Part shown: positions 45,205-54,830 of the stretch, piece after piece
How the letters are laid out: every line of letters starts with the position of its first letter
Position numbering within the stretch: position 1 is the first letter of the stretch
DNA from: Cohnella lupini
Lineage (GTDB): Bacteria > Bacillota > Bacilli > Paenibacillales > Paenibacillaceae
Direction of reading: 5' to 3'
Length of the DNA stretch: 64,000 nucleotides
NCBI RefSeq assembly: GCF_003386205.1
Contig: NZ_QRDY01000017.1
Coordinates: forward strand, 48,966-112,965
Program-made: the position numbers and the translations under genes
Notes under the pieces: generated by a model
What the model was told of the DNA's origin: nothing
What the model saw: only the letters and a program-made list of their open reading frames with translations
Database searches by the model: none

Positions 45205-45789
45205 ATGGGCAACTGGATGAATAAAATCTTCGCGTGTCTTCTCGGTATGGCAATCTTATTCGGGGCCGACCTTCTGCTAGAGCCCCAATCCGCCTACGCT
45301 TGCTCCTGCGCGGCTCCGGAGTCCCCCGAGAAGCAGGTGAAAGCAGAGCTCGATTATAGATCCGCGATCTTCGCCGGCACGGTACAGAAGATCACGCCTC
45401 CGTCTTGGTTTAGAATCATCCGGCCAACAGCCGATCCGGTTAAAGTGACCTTCAAGGTATCCGAAGTATGGAAGGGCAATATTGGGCGTCAAACGATCGT
45501 GTACACCGCATTGGGTTCAGACAGCTGCGGCGTGGAATATCTCAAAGGCACGGAATATATCGTTTCCGCTTCCTTGAATTCCAAATCCATGGAAACGAAT
45601 CTATGCAGCATGACGAAGCCTCTTGCAGATGCCTCTAACGAGTTGGCCGTTCTCGGCGAGGGATATCCTCCGGCCGACAACGATTCCGGCAAGGTCGTCT
45701 TCTCGATCATTGCGATTACGGCGACAATCATCGTAGGCGGCGCAGTCGTCATCAGAATTATCCGCCATCGCCGGAAATTCAGTCCTTAA
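45205..45789 (+). CDS. TIMP/netrin-like surface protein with C-terminal anchor
   Basis: A 194-residue protein. Signal peptide about 6-32, cleaved just before CSCAAPESPE, so the mature protein would start with the Cys-x-Cys that opens TIMP/netrin-like domains. The domain (FAGTVQKI, VTFKVSEVWKGNIG, VYTALGSDSCGVEYLKGTEYIV, NLCSMTKPL) has further Cys residues for disulfides. A membrane helix at about 165-187 with HRRK behind it anchors the C-terminus. In animals such domains inhibit metalloproteases; in Firmicutes the role is unknown. Start set at 45205 behind GAGGTGG. Confidence 0.8.
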   Translation: MGNWMNKIFACLLGMAILFGADLLLEPQSAYACSCAAPESPEKQVKAELDYRSAIFAGTVQKITPPSWFRIIRPTADPVKVTFKVSEVWKGNIGRQTIVYTALGSDSCGVEYLKGTEYIVSASLNSKSMETNLCSMTKPLADASNELAVLGEGYPPADNDSGKVVFSIIAITATIIVGGAVVIRIIRHRRKFSP

Positions 45790-46873
45790 CGGACAATTTT
45801 TCGTCGAGTAAGGCAAATGCCTCCCTCAGCTTCTCCTGAGGGAGAGACGCATAACGATCTCCGATATTGACCTCGAATACGCAGCCCTTATCGTCTTTCT
45901 CCGTAATATATCCCGCAAATCCAATGTCCGTTAATTCGCTTACGTCGATAAGAATCCGTTCTAACTCCTCCTTCGGCAAGTCCACGTGTACATGGAACAT
46001 ATTCGATACCGGCACCTCCGGAATCGTATAGACCGCATGGCATTGATTGTACATCGCCGCCATTTCGATCGCTTCCTTGTAATACCGCTCCATCTTCGGA
46101 AGTCTCAGCTTCATATAATAATCCGCGCTCAGGATATAGGGATACAAGCTGATCAAATCTCCGCCATGGCGTCTTTTCCAGGTTTTCGATTGCTCCGTGA
46201 AATCGCTCTCCCCCGCCAGAATCGCTCCGGCGACTCCTCCGAGTCCTTTGTAGAACGAAATATATACGCTGTCGAAGAGCCGGCAGATCTCTTCCGCCGA
46301 TTTGCCGTAGTACGGGAGAATCTCGAACAGCCTTGCTCCATCCAGATGAAGCTTGATGCCCTTCTCCCGGCATAACGCGGATATCGCTTCCAACTCCTCA
46401 TACTCCGGCAGCTGTCCGCCGATCTCTCGTTGAGGCAGCTCCAGCAGCAAGCAGGCGATGTCTTCCTTCAGGCTCAGCACGTCCGATAAAAGCACCGGCC
46501 GGGTCTTATCCGCCAGAAGAACGGGCTCCAGATGGTGGAGCTCCTTCATCCCGTCCTTCTCGTGAATCTCCAAATGCGACAACGGGTGATACGCCACTTT
46601 CCGCGATCCCGCCTCATCGCACCAAATACGGAGAGCGATCTGTTGCGCCATCGTTCCGGACGGGAAGAACACCGCCGCAGGTTTGCCGAGCAATTGCGCC
46701 ATCCGTTCTTGGAATTGCTCGATGACCGCTCCCGAACCGTACATATCGCTGTCGAGATCTCCTTCGAATTGTTCCAATGCTTCTTTCAATACTTGAACGT
46801 TCCGTTTGCCGTGTCCGATCGTCGGATAGGCGACGCTTTTATACGCCTCGGATAATGATATGTATTTTTGCAT
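45779..46873 (-). CDS. Threonine-aldolase-family PLP enzyme
   Basis: A 364-residue enzyme of the beta-eliminating lyase/L-threonine aldolase family. It has GSGAVIEQFQERMAQLLGK, FPSGTMAQQIAL, LHLDGARLFEILPYYG (Asp contacts the PLP ring) and the Schiff-base Lys in ISFYKGLGGVAGA. It likely splits threonine or allo-threonine to glycine and acetaldehyde. RBS GGGAG. Its 3' end overlaps the convergent surface-protein gene by 11 bases. Confidence 0.9.
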   Translation of the reverse strand: MQKYISLSEAYKSVAYPTIGHGKRNVQVLKEALEQFEGDLDSDMYGSGAVIEQFQERMAQLLGKPAAVFFPSGTMAQQIALRIWCDEAGSRKVAYHPLSHLEIHEKDGMKELHHLEPVLLADKTRPVLLSDVLSLKEDIACLLLELPQREIGGQLPEYEELEAISALCREKGIKLHLDGARLFEILPYYGKSAEEICRLFDSVYISFYKGLGGVAGAILAGESDFTEQSKTWKRRHGGDLISLYPYILSADYYMKLRLPKMERYYKEAIEMAAMYNQCHAVYTIPEVPVSNMFHVHVDLPKEELERILIDVSELTDIGFAGYITEKDDKGCVFEVNIGDRYASLPQEKLREAFALLDEKLSVKD

Positions 46874-47021
46874 GATGTTTCTCCCATCGAGACCTAGCGA
46901 CCTCTTTACTACCCATCATTTTACCATGACGAGGAATCCGATGCCCGTCGCACCTGTATCGCCGATAAAATCAAGGTCAAACTCCTGTAGCACGGTTCTA
47001 CAAGGTCTGACCTCCTCGAAG

Positions 47022-47045
47022 TATAATGAAATGTAAGCGCTTTTC
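47022..47045 (+). promoter_or_regulatory. Promoter -10 and cre-like site before the GH43 gene
   Basis: TATAAT (47022-47027) is followed by TGTAAGCGCTTTTC (47032-47045), which matches the CcpA site TGWAANCGNTNWCA at all but the last two bases. A cre at the start of transcription blocks initiation or elongation in glucose, fitting a polysaccharide-degrading enzyme. Confidence 0.55.
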
Positions 47046-47092
47046 TCTTCTGTGAGCAACTCAACACCACTAAAAAAGGAGGTGGATAACCG

Positions 47093-48172
47093 ATGCCGTT
47101 GAACGGAAAAAGGGTCAATACTCTCTCCGCGCTCTTGATTCTTATCCTCCTAGCCCTCGTTGCTTGGGCTATTCCGAACAAGAACTTCCGGGGGGAGATG
47201 AAGAACGCATACGCCAACCCGGTTTTCGAGCCCGTCTTGGCCGATCCTTCCATCGTTAGAGGCGAAGATGGTTTCTTCTATGCTTACGGAACGGAAGACG
47301 AGTGGAATGCGGGGGAGAAAAGCAAGCTCGTACCCATCGTGAAATCCGCCGATCTCGTAAAGTGGGATTACGTCGGAGATGCTTTCGCGACGAGGCCCGA
47401 TTGGAAGAAGGACGGCGGAATTTGGGCACCCGATATCAGCTTCTTCAACGGAAAATATTATTTGTATTATTCGATATCCGATTGGGGAGATCAGAATCCG
47501 GGGATCGGGGTAGCCGTTTCCGATGCTCCAACGGGCCCGTTCGAAGATAAGGGTAAATTGCTCGAAAGCGATGAAATCGGAGTGGAAAATTCCATCGACC
47601 CGATGCTGTACGTCGAAGAGGACGGAACGCCGTATTTATTCTGGGGCAGCTTCAACGGTATATTCGGAATCCGTTTAAGCGCCGACGGACTCTCCTACCA
47701 AGGAGAGAAGTTCCAAATCGCGGGGAAGGATTTCGAAGGGCCCTATATCGTAAAACGCGGAACTTATTATTACTTCTTCGGTTCCATCGGCTCCTGTTGC
47801 GCGGGAAAAGACAGCATGTACCTAGTCAGCGTAGGGAGATCCGAATCGCTCGCCGGTCCTTATCTCGATGCCGAGGACAGAGATATCAAGGAGGCCTCTG
47901 GAACGGTGATCTTGCATGGTGAGAGTGCGAACGAGGAAGACGGCAATGCCGGACGATTCGTCGGGCCGGGCCATAACTCCATCATTCGCGACGATTCGGG
48001 AACCGATTGGATCGTCTACCACGCCATCGACACCTCCGATCCGTTGCTGACCAACGAAGCGACTCGCCGTCCTCTCATGATCGATCCGATCCGCTGGGTC
48101 GACGGTTGGCCGACGATCAAGGATCAAGTTCCGAGCAAGGAGCGACAAGCCGGTCCGGTTTGGACGGATTAA
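47093..48172 (+). CDS. Glycoside hydrolase family 43 enzyme
   Basis: A 359-residue five-bladed propeller enzyme. Catalytic residues by family position: Asp51 (LADPSIV), Asp169 (NSIDPML) and Glu215 (FEGPYIV). WAPDISFFNGKYYLYYS is the typical blade motif. An N-terminal hydrophobic stretch (about 10-27) serves as signal or membrane anchor; no lipobox. GH43 enzymes act on arabinan, xylan or galactan side chains; arabinanase is the best guess. A near-perfect AAAGGAGGTG ribosome site suggests strong expression, with a cre-like site for glucose repression. Confidence 0.92.
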   Translation: MPLNGKRVNTLSALLILILLALVAWAIPNKNFRGEMKNAYANPVFEPVLADPSIVRGEDGFFYAYGTEDEWNAGEKSKLVPIVKSADLVKWDYVGDAFATRPDWKKDGGIWAPDISFFNGKYYLYYSISDWGDQNPGIGVAVSDAPTGPFEDKGKLLESDEIGVENSIDPMLYVEEDGTPYLFWGSFNGIFGIRLSADGLSYQGEKFQIAGKDFEGPYIVKRGTYYYFFGSIGSCCAGKDSMYLVSVGRSESLAGPYLDAEDRDIKEASGTVILHGESANEEDGNAGRFVGPGHNSIIRDDSGTDWIVYHAIDTSDPLLTNEATRRPLMIDPIRWVDGWPTIKDQVPSKERQAGPVWTD

Positions 48173-48195
48173 TATGAAGATCGGAAACATGAAAT

Positions 48196-48229
48196 AACCC
48201 CTGCATCGGCTTCCGCCGTCGCAGGGGTT
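48196..48229 (+). terminator. Terminator of the GH43 gene
   Basis: AACCCCTGC and GCAGGGGTT pair around an inner CGGC/GCCG stem, 24 bases after the stop. Confidence 0.75.
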
Positions 48230-48263
48230 GAGTTTAACGATACCAGTACTTGCGTCCGCCAAG

Positions 48264-48551
48264 TTACGAAGAAACCTCGACGTCGTATTTCTCTGCCACC
48301 TTAAGCAAGTAATCCTCTACCCGGTCGAAATCTCCGACCTTGCTGCTGATGATAACGATCGGCTCCTCCAGCCCGCGGGCGTGGACTTCGATTCCTTTAA
48401 CCTCGATCGTCCGAAGCAGCTTTCGAACGGGCTCCTTCACCATCACCAACCGGTCCAGCTTGTTGTACCCGATGTGCGTCGGCTCGGTTTCCTTCTCGAT
48501 CTTAAGCACCATCTCGTCCGCGTCCAAGTTGACATCCACTGCCTTCAGCAT
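48264..48551 (-). CDS. Small protein of unknown function
   Basis: A 95-residue soluble protein starting behind AGGAGG. It alternates charged beta strands (VDVNLDADEMVLKIEKETEP) and a C-terminal amphipathic helix (RVEDYLLKVAEKYDVEV), and looks like a compact alpha/beta domain. I do not recognise the family. The good ribosome site, normal codon use and acidic, globular composition support a real gene. It lies downstream of the GH88 operon on the same strand. Confidence 0.65.
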   Translation of the reverse strand: MLKAVDVNLDADEMVLKIEKETEPTHIGYNKLDRLVMVKEPVRKLLRTIEVKGIEVHARGLEEPIVIISSKVGDFDRVEDYLLKVAEKYDVEVSS

Positions 48552-48613
48552 TTCCCATCGCCTCCTGTGCAGATAGAATCTAAAACCTATTGGACGTATT
48601 TTCGGTTTTTCAA

Positions 48614-50242
48614 TCAGTGCGACAAGCTGTCGAGGGCGGTTTCCTGAATTTCGATGGCGCGTTCGATTCTAAGCTCCCGAATCCGGGCGACGTAATCCTC
48701 GAAGCTATCCAGCGGCTCGATGCCGAAAATAATCTTCAGCGACATCTCGTCCACGAGCGTTCCGACATCCTGCATGATGGCCGAAAACTCCGCGCTGTCT
48801 TGTTCCGTCTTGGGAACCTGGGACAGCATATGCAGATCGGCATCCGTATCGGACCACACGCGGATCGCATCCTTCTGCTCCGGCAGTACGTAGTACTGCT
48901 CCAAGTAACGAATGTCCTGAACGAAAGGACCGAAATAACTCGCCCGCGTATACATCGCGAGCGCTTGCGAAGGCGCCAGCTTATCCGGATTTCGCAGGAT
49001 CAGGTCGGTGTATGCGGGATAACCGTCCTTCATCTCGTAGCTTAATCCCTCGATGCCGAAGTTGAACAGCAAGTGCCCTTCCGGGCCGTAGCCGTAATCC
49101 AGCATTCTGGCAGCCGCTTCGACGTTAGGGCTCTTGGCGGATATCGCAACGCCGCCCGTTCCGACGTATTCGTAGCTTCTCTGCCCGAATTTCGGTCTCT
49201 CGCCTCTGTTCAGGACGGGGTACGGCGCGGGAACGAATTGCGCGTCGGGCTCCTCCTCGCGCACGAACGGCTGCCACGTTCCGATTCCCGCTCCGGCGTT
49301 CCACACGCTTGCTCCGCTTCTTCCCGAGATCATGTTTGCATCCAGCGTTTTCGTATCGACCGTCGCGATATTTCTGTCGAGCAGCCCTTCGGCATACCAC
49401 TTCCGGAACAAGGCCAGGAAAGACTTGTATTCCGGCTCCATTGGCCCGAATTCGACTTGTCCCTCATCCAAATAGAATCCTTTCTTGATGCCGAATGCAC
49501 CTACGAAGGCGCCTCCTTCCACTCCGAATAACGGACTGGGCATACCGAGAAAGGTAAGCGGCGCTTCGGCGCCCTTGCGTTCTTTGAACGCCTTCAGAAC
49601 CGCATACCAATCGTCGATCGTCTCGGGTATCCGCAATCCCAGCTCGTCAAGCCAATCCTTGCGGATAATAGGCCCCTGATACGTACGCAGCAGATCGTCC
49701 CCGCGAATGAACGGAAACACATAGTAGCTGCCGGCGCCGGTTTTGACCTGCTTGTCGATCTCGGGATGCTCGTCCAAGTATTTTCTCAAATTAGGAGCAT
49801 AGCGCTCGATGACATCGTTCAGTCGCAAAATATAGCCGTCGGCGATGGCCTTTTCCGGACCTCCCGGAAACTTGTCCCACTCGAACTCCATCATATCGGG
49901 CAAATCTCCTGAAGCGAGCATGACGTTCATAGCTTCTTTAGCTTGATTAGCAGGCGGCTGAATGAAGCTCAGACTGCCTCCCGTACGACTTTGCCACTCC
50001 TGAAAGAAGGGAACCTCTTTGAAGCTGGGCTTAATGCTGGCCGCGTTGCCGTTCAATTCGCTCCAATACGTCAGTTTCCCGGCAACGGGATCGGCTGACG
50101 TCCGATCCGAAGACTCCGCGGAGCTCCCGCTTCCGGCTTGCTCGGATAGATGGTCATTCGAATTCGATTTCGAGCAGGATAATAACAGAGCGACAATGAG
50201 AAGAAGCGGAACGATGGCCGACCGATTCGTTTTCGTTCTCAT
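48614..50242 (-). CDS. Extracellular solute-binding lipoprotein, LplA-like (second copy)
   Basis: A 542-residue family 1 binding protein with lipobox LLSC (Cys about 24). It is a clear paralogue of the protein at 55802: shared VPFFQEWQ, NVMLASGDLPDM, FPGGPEKAIADGYIL, IRKDWLDELGL, VDEMSLKI and RAIEIQ. Start at 50242 behind GGGGGG. It is the last gene of the GH88 operon, directly after the AraC regulator. It may take a different oligosaccharide length or serve as a sensor partner for the membrane AraC protein; both are inference. Confidence 0.92.
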   Translation of the reverse strand: MRTKTNRSAIVPLLLIVALLLSCSKSNSNDHLSEQAGSGSSAESSDRTSADPVAGKLTYWSELNGNAASIKPSFKEVPFFQEWQSRTGGSLSFIQPPANQAKEAMNVMLASGDLPDMMEFEWDKFPGGPEKAIADGYILRLNDVIERYAPNLRKYLDEHPEIDKQVKTGAGSYYVFPFIRGDDLLRTYQGPIIRKDWLDELGLRIPETIDDWYAVLKAFKERKGAEAPLTFLGMPSPLFGVEGGAFVGAFGIKKGFYLDEGQVEFGPMEPEYKSFLALFRKWYAEGLLDRNIATVDTKTLDANMISGRSGASVWNAGAGIGTWQPFVREEEPDAQFVPAPYPVLNRGERPKFGQRSYEYVGTGGVAISAKSPNVEAAARMLDYGYGPEGHLLFNFGIEGLSYEMKDGYPAYTDLILRNPDKLAPSQALAMYTRASYFGPFVQDIRYLEQYYVLPEQKDAIRVWSDTDADLHMLSQVPKTEQDSAEFSAIMQDVGTLVDEMSLKIIFGIEPLDSFEDYVARIRELRIERAIEIQETALDSLSH

Positions 50243-50277
50243 CCAATCCCCCCAAGTCGATTGTCGTTCCGATCGGA

Positions 50278-52647
50278 TCAAATCATTTCCTTGAATTTGC
50301 CGGGCGTAATCCCCTCGTATTTCTTGAAAACGCGGATGAAGGTCGCAACTTCGTTGTACCCGACATGCTTAGCCACTTCGGCAATGGAATCCTGCCTGCA
50401 TTTGATCATTCGCTTCGCCTGATCGATACGGAACTTATTGATGTAATCGAGCAAGCCTTCGCCTTTCTGCGTTTTGAACAATTTCGATAAGTAGCTGCCT
50501 TTCAAGTCGAAGCGCTCCCCGATCGTATTCACGTTTAAGCTCGAATCGTCGTAATGCTCCTCGATATGGCGAGACACCTTCTCCACCAGGTCGCGCAGAG
50601 ATTCCGCTCGCTCATAGGAAACGTTCTTCTCTACCATCGCAGCCGCGAATGCGCATACTTCCTCGAGTAAGCCGAACAGTTCAAGCTGCATCTCCTGTAT
50701 CGTATCGCACGCGAGGATCTTATCCATCCATAGCGGATTGTCCCCCAGAACGCCGCCCTCCCCTTCCCCAAGCTCGTTAATGGCTTTCACCATCGTTCCG
50801 ACGAGATTAAAGATCAAGCATCTGGCCAGCGTAAGCGACACGATCGGCTTATCGAAGTTGCGTCGCGTGATATCGCTCATGGATTGGGAAGCCTGGCCGA
50901 AGTCGCCGATTTTGATCCAATTGATAATCTGCTGCTCCAGTTGGAGCGGATAATAATAACCGAACCGCGGGTTGTCCGCCGGATCGATTCGAATTTCGTC
51001 ATAGGTTATGATCTCCCGCTTGCCGAGCACCATCTTGTATTCCATCGCGTCGACCGCTTCTTGATAAGCCTGGGCAATTCCTACTAATGAAAAGTGAATG
51101 CCGCCTATCGATATGGTCAGATCCATCTGAAATCGGAGCAGAAACGACTGCGCTTCCATGGCGATGTCGCGTATATCTTCTTTGAAGCTCCGCGTTTCCT
51201 CTTCCGAGAAATTGACCAAGCAGACCATCATATCGTCAATCTCCGCTACGTAGCCCGCATGCTGATATCGGCCGGTCAGCTCCTCCACGACGTTCGTAAT
51301 GATAAACTGTACCAGCTTGCGCCGTTCGTTTCCATCGATGCCGGACAGCTTGGAGGATAGGCTCTCGTCGTTCTCCACCATGAACAAAATGACCGCGAAT
51401 CGATCCGAAAGCAGCTTCATGTCGAATGATTTGAACGCTTCCTCGTAAGGAACGGGCGAGTCGGGCTTTCCCTTCAGCAATCGATTGAGCATATTGGAAC
51501 GCAAGGCATGCTGATGCAATTGCAGCTGCAGCGCGATGTGCTCCTTCTCGTTGCGAGTCTGGGATATCGCTTTTTGGATGAAGCTCAGCTCGTTGATTTC
51601 CGAACGCTCCCCGTTCTTGTCCGACAAAGACCGTACGAGCTGCTGAATCGGAGAATAGTTGCGGCGCATGAAAAACCAAGTCAGCACGCCTGCGCCGATC
51701 AGGCTGATCATAATGCTGATATAGGTGAACTTCCGAACATACTCGGCTTTCTCCCAATAAACGTTGCTGGGAATAACAAGCGCGTACTTCAAATCGGAGA
51801 CGGACGACGATATGGCGAACAGCTCCGAGCCGCCTTCCCCGGCGGATGAGAGCATCGACCCATCGCCGGCCGAGAGCTGCTCGACAATGCGATCCTGGTC
51901 GACCGATACCGGCAGATTGGACAGCAGTACCTCGTTGTCCTTATTCAGAATAAGCACCTGACCCCCGCTGAAATCCGAGATGCTCTCGACCGCCTCCTGA
52001 AACCGAACCATATCGGTCATCACGACGACCGTCCCCGTTCGATTACCGTTCAAATCTTTGGGCAAATGCGTTAAATAGGCGATCGAAGTTCGGGAAGCCG
52101 TCGAATCCAGGCGGGGGAGCAACAGAAACCGATTGCTCTCCGATTCGTTAATCGTCCGCATCCATTGCTCGTAGCCGATCTCGCCCGTATTATGAATCGT
52201 GTTGAAAGCGGTTTCCAAATCGCGTACGTTGCCGGGTCTCAACAGGGAATCTTCCTGCTCCCATGTCACGTAGAACTCGTCGATCGTGGCATACGAGGTC
52301 TGATAGGTCAATAGATCCTTCACCAATTGATAGGCGGAATATTGCGCGTCTCCGGAAGACAGGGTCGAATACATCAAGCTTTGCAGCTTCGCGTTCCAAG
52401 TGATTTCCATATTCAGACGCTTCATTAAATCGATCTGCGTATCGATCGTATACCGGGCCTGCTTCAGCAACGAATCGTTTGCCCGGTGAATTTCGCTCTT
52501 GAGCGCTTTGCTCGACTGCGCATAGACGATCAAGCTGATCATCGTCATCACCAGCAGAACGACGCTATAGGAAATAAGCCAAGCAAAGACGATGCTTTTC
52601 CGTTTCTGCCACAACAATCGAATCTTCAAATCGAGCGCTCCTCGCAT
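50278..52647 (-). CDS. Membrane-bound AraC-family regulator with extracellular sensor
   Basis: A 789-residue regulator. Membrane helix about 17-38, extracellular Cache-like sensor to about 300, second helix about 305-325, a cytoplasmic middle region, and a C-terminal AraC DNA-binding domain (about 690-789, NTIGERFDLKGSYLSKLFKT and IAEVAKHVGYNEVATFIRVFKKYEG). Such regulators activate adjoining sugar operons. The ATG at 52647 has a weak site; a TTG at 52629 has GGAG 8 bases upstream and may be the true start. It lies between the GH88 gene and the second binding protein. Confidence 0.92.
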   Translation of the reverse strand: MRGALDLKIRLLWQKRKSIVFAWLISYSVVLLVMTMISLIVYAQSSKALKSEIHRANDSLLKQARYTIDTQIDLMKRLNMEITWNAKLQSLMYSTLSSGDAQYSAYQLVKDLLTYQTSYATIDEFYVTWEQEDSLLRPGNVRDLETAFNTIHNTGEIGYEQWMRTINESESNRFLLLPRLDSTASRTSIAYLTHLPKDLNGNRTGTVVVMTDMVRFQEAVESISDFSGGQVLILNKDNEVLLSNLPVSVDQDRIVEQLSAGDGSMLSSAGEGGSELFAISSSVSDLKYALVIPSNVYWEKAEYVRKFTYISIMISLIGAGVLTWFFMRRNYSPIQQLVRSLSDKNGERSEINELSFIQKAISQTRNEKEHIALQLQLHQHALRSNMLNRLLKGKPDSPVPYEEAFKSFDMKLLSDRFAVILFMVENDESLSSKLSGIDGNERRKLVQFIITNVVEELTGRYQHAGYVAEIDDMMVCLVNFSEEETRSFKEDIRDIAMEAQSFLLRFQMDLTISIGGIHFSLVGIAQAYQEAVDAMEYKMVLGKREIITYDEIRIDPADNPRFGYYYPLQLEQQIINWIKIGDFGQASQSMSDITRRNFDKPIVSLTLARCLIFNLVGTMVKAINELGEGEGGVLGDNPLWMDKILACDTIQEMQLELFGLLEEVCAFAAAMVEKNVSYERAESLRDLVEKVSRHIEEHYDDSSLNVNTIGERFDLKGSYLSKLFKTQKGEGLLDYINKFRIDQAKRMIKCRQDSIAEVAKHVGYNEVATFIRVFKKYEGITPGKFKEMI

Positions 52648-52771
52648 TTCGTAGATTCCGGGAAACGGACGGCCAGCCCTCTATCCTGTCCTCATTTTAC
52701 AGGAGCGACCCGATATGCGAAATGACGAAATCGTTCAATTCGATTGATAATTTATCCAATCGCGCTTGCGA

Positions 52772-53899
52772 TTAGAAAATACGATGCTTCCATCCCTTCA
52801 GCTTGGCGATGGCTTCCACGAAGAAATAATCCCCGTAAATCAGCGAAACGTCGACGTTCTGCCCGGCCGGCTTATGCCCCGTGCCGTGCCGCAATATCGC
52901 TTCGTGGCCGGCATCGTCCCATGTGCCGTAATCGCGGTAAAGCGACTGCAGAATACGCTCCGCGGCGTCACGGTATACCCGCCCCGTCTTCTCGGTCAGC
53001 AGCATCGACAGCTCGATCAACCCCGACGCCGCGCAGGCTCCCGCCGAGCTGTCGCGCGGCTCGTCGTCAAGCCGGCCATCCGCTCTGAAGTCCCAATGGG
53101 GCACATGATCCTCCGGCAAGTGGGCGATGAAATAATGGGCGACGCGCTGAGCCGCATGCAAGTAGGCGGTTTTCCCCGTATAGCGGTACGCGATCGTCAT
53201 GCCGTACAGAGCCCATGCCGTTCCCCTGCTCCAGCCGGAGTCGGGCGCGGCACCCTGGCCGCCGAGAGACTCCAGTACTTCGCCTGTCTCCGGGTCGAAG
53301 CTGACGATATGGTTAACCGAACCGTCGTCGCGAATAAAAGCCCGAACTACCGTGTCAGCATGCGCCTCCGCGATCTGACCGAATCTAGGATCCCCGCTTT
53401 CCTTCGTAGCCCAGAATAGCAGCGCCAAATTCATGGCCGTGTCGACGATGGACCAGCCCGACTGATGATCGCCGTTCCAGGCGCGTATGAAGCCGCCGTT
53501 CAGATTAAAGCGGCCCGCCATGAAATTGGCGGCGAACAGTCCGCGACGAACGGCATCCTCGTCCCGGGTAACCTTATGCTTGATGACCGCCGTCGGCAGA
53601 AAATGAAAACCGACGTCGTGATCGAAATGATTCGGCTCCAGCATAAATCGCTCCAGGCGCTCGTCCCAATGCCAAGCAACCTCCTTATAGCGATCGTCTC
53701 CCGTCATATCGTGCATAATCCAGAGAATACCCGGCCAGAAGCCGGACGTCCACCAGTCGATTCGTTTGTCGTCGTATTTGCCGTCCGCGCCGGCGACATG
53801 CGGAGATTTATCCCCGATCTGCGCGATCATTCGGTCTACCTTAGGCATGATTTGCTCCCATATCGCACTGAAGTCGAGTAATTCCGTCTTGTCTCCCAT
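52772..53899 (-). CDS. Glycoside hydrolase family 88 unsaturated uronyl hydrolase
   Basis: A 375-residue (alpha/alpha)6-barrel enzyme. Likely catalytic Asp residues are Asp95 (HDVGFHF) and Asp153 (SIVDTAMNLALLFWA), the positions used by Bacillus UGL. It removes the unsaturated uronic acid left at the end of oligosaccharides by polysaccharide lyases, by hydration of the double bond. No signal peptide, so it works in the cytoplasm on imported products. RBS GGGAGG. Substrates may derive from glycosaminoglycan, xanthan, gellan or rhamnogalacturonan; context does not decide. Confidence 0.93.
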   Translation of the reverse strand: MGDKTELLDFSAIWEQIMPKVDRMIAQIGDKSPHVAGADGKYDDKRIDWWTSGFWPGILWIMHDMTGDDRYKEVAWHWDERLERFMLEPNHFDHDVGFHFLPTAVIKHKVTRDEDAVRRGLFAANFMAGRFNLNGGFIRAWNGDHQSGWSIVDTAMNLALLFWATKESGDPRFGQIAEAHADTVVRAFIRDDGSVNHIVSFDPETGEVLESLGGQGAAPDSGWSRGTAWALYGMTIAYRYTGKTAYLHAAQRVAHYFIAHLPEDHVPHWDFRADGRLDDEPRDSSAGACAASGLIELSMLLTEKTGRVYRDAAERILQSLYRDYGTWDDAGHEAILRHGTGHKPAGQNVDVSLIYGDYFFVEAIAKLKGWKHRIF

Positions 53900-53938
53900 G
53901 ATTTTGTTTCCTCCCTATTTCGCTTGAAAGTTACCTTC

Positions 53939-54829
53939 TTACCCCTTCAACGAACCGATCATGACGCCCTTCACGAAATAGCGCTGCACGAACGGATATA
54001 CGCAAAGAATCGGAACGGTGGCGACCATGATCGTCGCGTATTTAATCGTTTCCCCGATCTGGAAACGATCCCCCGCATCGGCTCCGGCGGACATGCCGTC
54101 CGTGGCGTTCGCGATCAGGATTTCCCTGAGCACGAGTTGCAGCGGAAACAGCTCCCTGCTCTGGATGAACACCGAGGCGTAAAACCACCCGTTCCATTTG
54201 TCTACCGCGTAATATAAAATCATGACGGCTATTACCGGCATGGAGAGCGGGATGACGATACGAAACAGAATCGTAAAATGGTTCGCTCCGTCTATCTTCG
54301 CGGACTCCTCGAGACTATCGGGAACGCCCATGAAAGCCGTTCGCATAATGATGAGGTTAAAGGTTCCGACCGCGAACGGAATGATGGTCGACCATAACGA
54401 ATCTAGCAGGCCGACACCCTTCACGACCAGATAAAGAGGAATTAACCCCCCGCCGAAAAACATCGTGAACACGATGAAGATCATAAAGGCATTGTTCCAC
54501 AGCACGTTTTTCCTGGAAAGCACGTAAGCGCCAAGCGCCGTCATCGTCAGATTAACGGCCAATCCGGCCACGACTATGAATAACGTATTGCGGTATCCGT
54601 TCAGAATGCCGGGGTTCCGCATGACACTCTTGTAAGCTTCGAGACTGAAGCCGAGAGGTTTCCATAGAATGCCTTTGTTGACGATTAACTGATTGGCTTC
54701 GCTGAAAGACGCGAACAGCACGTATAGCAACGGATACAAGGTCGCGGCTATAAGAACGATTAACACCGAATACACTCCGATATCGAATACTCGTTCTCCG
54801 AATCCTATTTTATTCCTCACCGATCTCAC
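53939..54829 (-). CDS. Sugar ABC permease, LplC/YtcP type
   Basis: A 296-residue permease with six helices, EAA loop GVPDSLEESAKIDGANHFTILFRIVIPLSMP and the typical C-terminal end GVMIGSLKG. GTG start one base after the stop of the partner permease; another GTG three codons downstream is possible. It pairs with the permease at 54831. Confidence 0.92.
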   Translation of the reverse strand: MRSVRNKIGFGERVFDIGVYSVLIVLIAATLYPLLYVLFASFSEANQLIVNKGILWKPLGFSLEAYKSVMRNPGILNGYRNTLFIVVAGLAVNLTMTALGAYVLSRKNVLWNNAFMIFIVFTMFFGGGLIPLYLVVKGVGLLDSLWSTIIPFAVGTFNLIIMRTAFMGVPDSLEESAKIDGANHFTILFRIVIPLSMPVIAVMILYYAVDKWNGWFYASVFIQSRELFPLQLVLREILIANATDGMSAGADAGDRFQIGETIKYATIMVATVPILCVYPFVQRYFVKGVMIGSLKG

Positions 54830-54830
54830 C

